Part shown: positions 61,387 through 64,000 of the stretch, one piece after another
Layout: each line of letters starts with the position of its first letter
Position numbering within the stretch: position 1 is the first letter of the stretch
Assembly (NCBI GenBank): GCA_036169595.1
Contig: CM069765.1
Location: forward strand, 4,746,001-4,810,000
Source of the DNA: Dictyostelium firmibasis
Taxonomy: Eukaryota; Evosea; Eumycetozoa; Dictyosteliales; Dictyosteliaceae
Reading direction: 5' to 3'
DNA length: 64,000 bases
The notes under the pieces: model-generated
What the model was told of the DNA's origin: nothing
Seen by the model: the letters and a program-made list of their open reading frames with translations, nothing else
Database searches by the model: none
Program-made: the position numbers and the translations under genes

Positions 61387-64000
<2,614 letters not shown>

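Overview
ORGANISM. The window is extremely AT-rich, has short AT introns with GTAAGT-like donors, and is full of codon-repeat tracts (poly-Asn, poly-Thr, TAA/AAT microsatellites). It carries DIRS elements plus a chromodomain Ty3-type (skipper-like) retrotransposon. Together these point to a dictyostelid amoeba, most likely a Dictyostelium species. I could not recognise a single host gene: all 64 kb is mobile DNA nested in mobile DNA, as in the DIRS-rich clusters known at Dictyostelium centromeres. The centromere reading is inference.

FAMILIES (labels are mine). DIRS-alpha and DIRS-beta are two related tyrosine-recombinase retrotransposons (Gag-like ORF1, RT/RNase H, recombinase) with inverted terminal repeats (ITRs) and an internal complementary region. 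SKIPPER is an LTR retrotransposon with protease, RT, RNase H, integrase and chromodomain. HARB is a PIF/Harbinger-type DNA transposon with a chromodomain-transposase and a divergent Myb/SANT-like gene. TE-A (ends CACTACAA / CACTGCAA) and TE-B (ends CCCTCCG) are DNA transposons whose four-exon transposases show an Asp-Asp-Glu core with a C-x2-C, D-x2-H and H-x4-H scaffold like RAG1/Transib and relatives, followed by Tudor/agenet-like C-terminal domains. TE-C has TE-B-like CCCTCCG ends but no recognisable transposase.

LAYOUT. 1-233 end of TE-B1; 234-3889 TE-A1 (5'-truncated); 3890-7984 and 12769-12970 SKIPPER pol and split 3' LTR; 7985-12768 complete DIRS-alpha inside that LTR; 12971-17461 second DIRS-alpha without left ITR; 17462-17479 and 19976-20317 DIRS-beta end, split by TE-C (17480-19975); 20318-20868 DIRS-alpha tail; 20869-24361 DIRS-beta; 24362-31086 two HARB copies, one inside the other; 31087-32608 DIRS-beta fragment; 32609-33983 broken HARB; 33984-38581 complete TE-A2 (minus); 38582-39279 SKIPPER leader and 5' LTR (minus); 39280-56911 TE-A3 (minus), interrupted by a DIRS-beta (40907-53747) that itself holds HARB-4, which holds another complete DIRS-beta (46331-51058), and by TE-B2 (54168-56398); 56912-61091 DIRS-beta pieces; 61092-64000 TE-B3, running off the window.

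HOW IT WORKS TOGETHER. The elements use each other as landing sites. Three unrelated mobilisation machineries (SKIPPER integrase, HARB transposase, TE-A/TE-B transposase) each carry a chromatin-reader-type domain, which would fit targeting to the silent chromatin of the cluster. The least familiar content is the TE-A/TE-B pair: two diverged families with the same exon order, introns at matching positions and a long microsatellite in the same intron.
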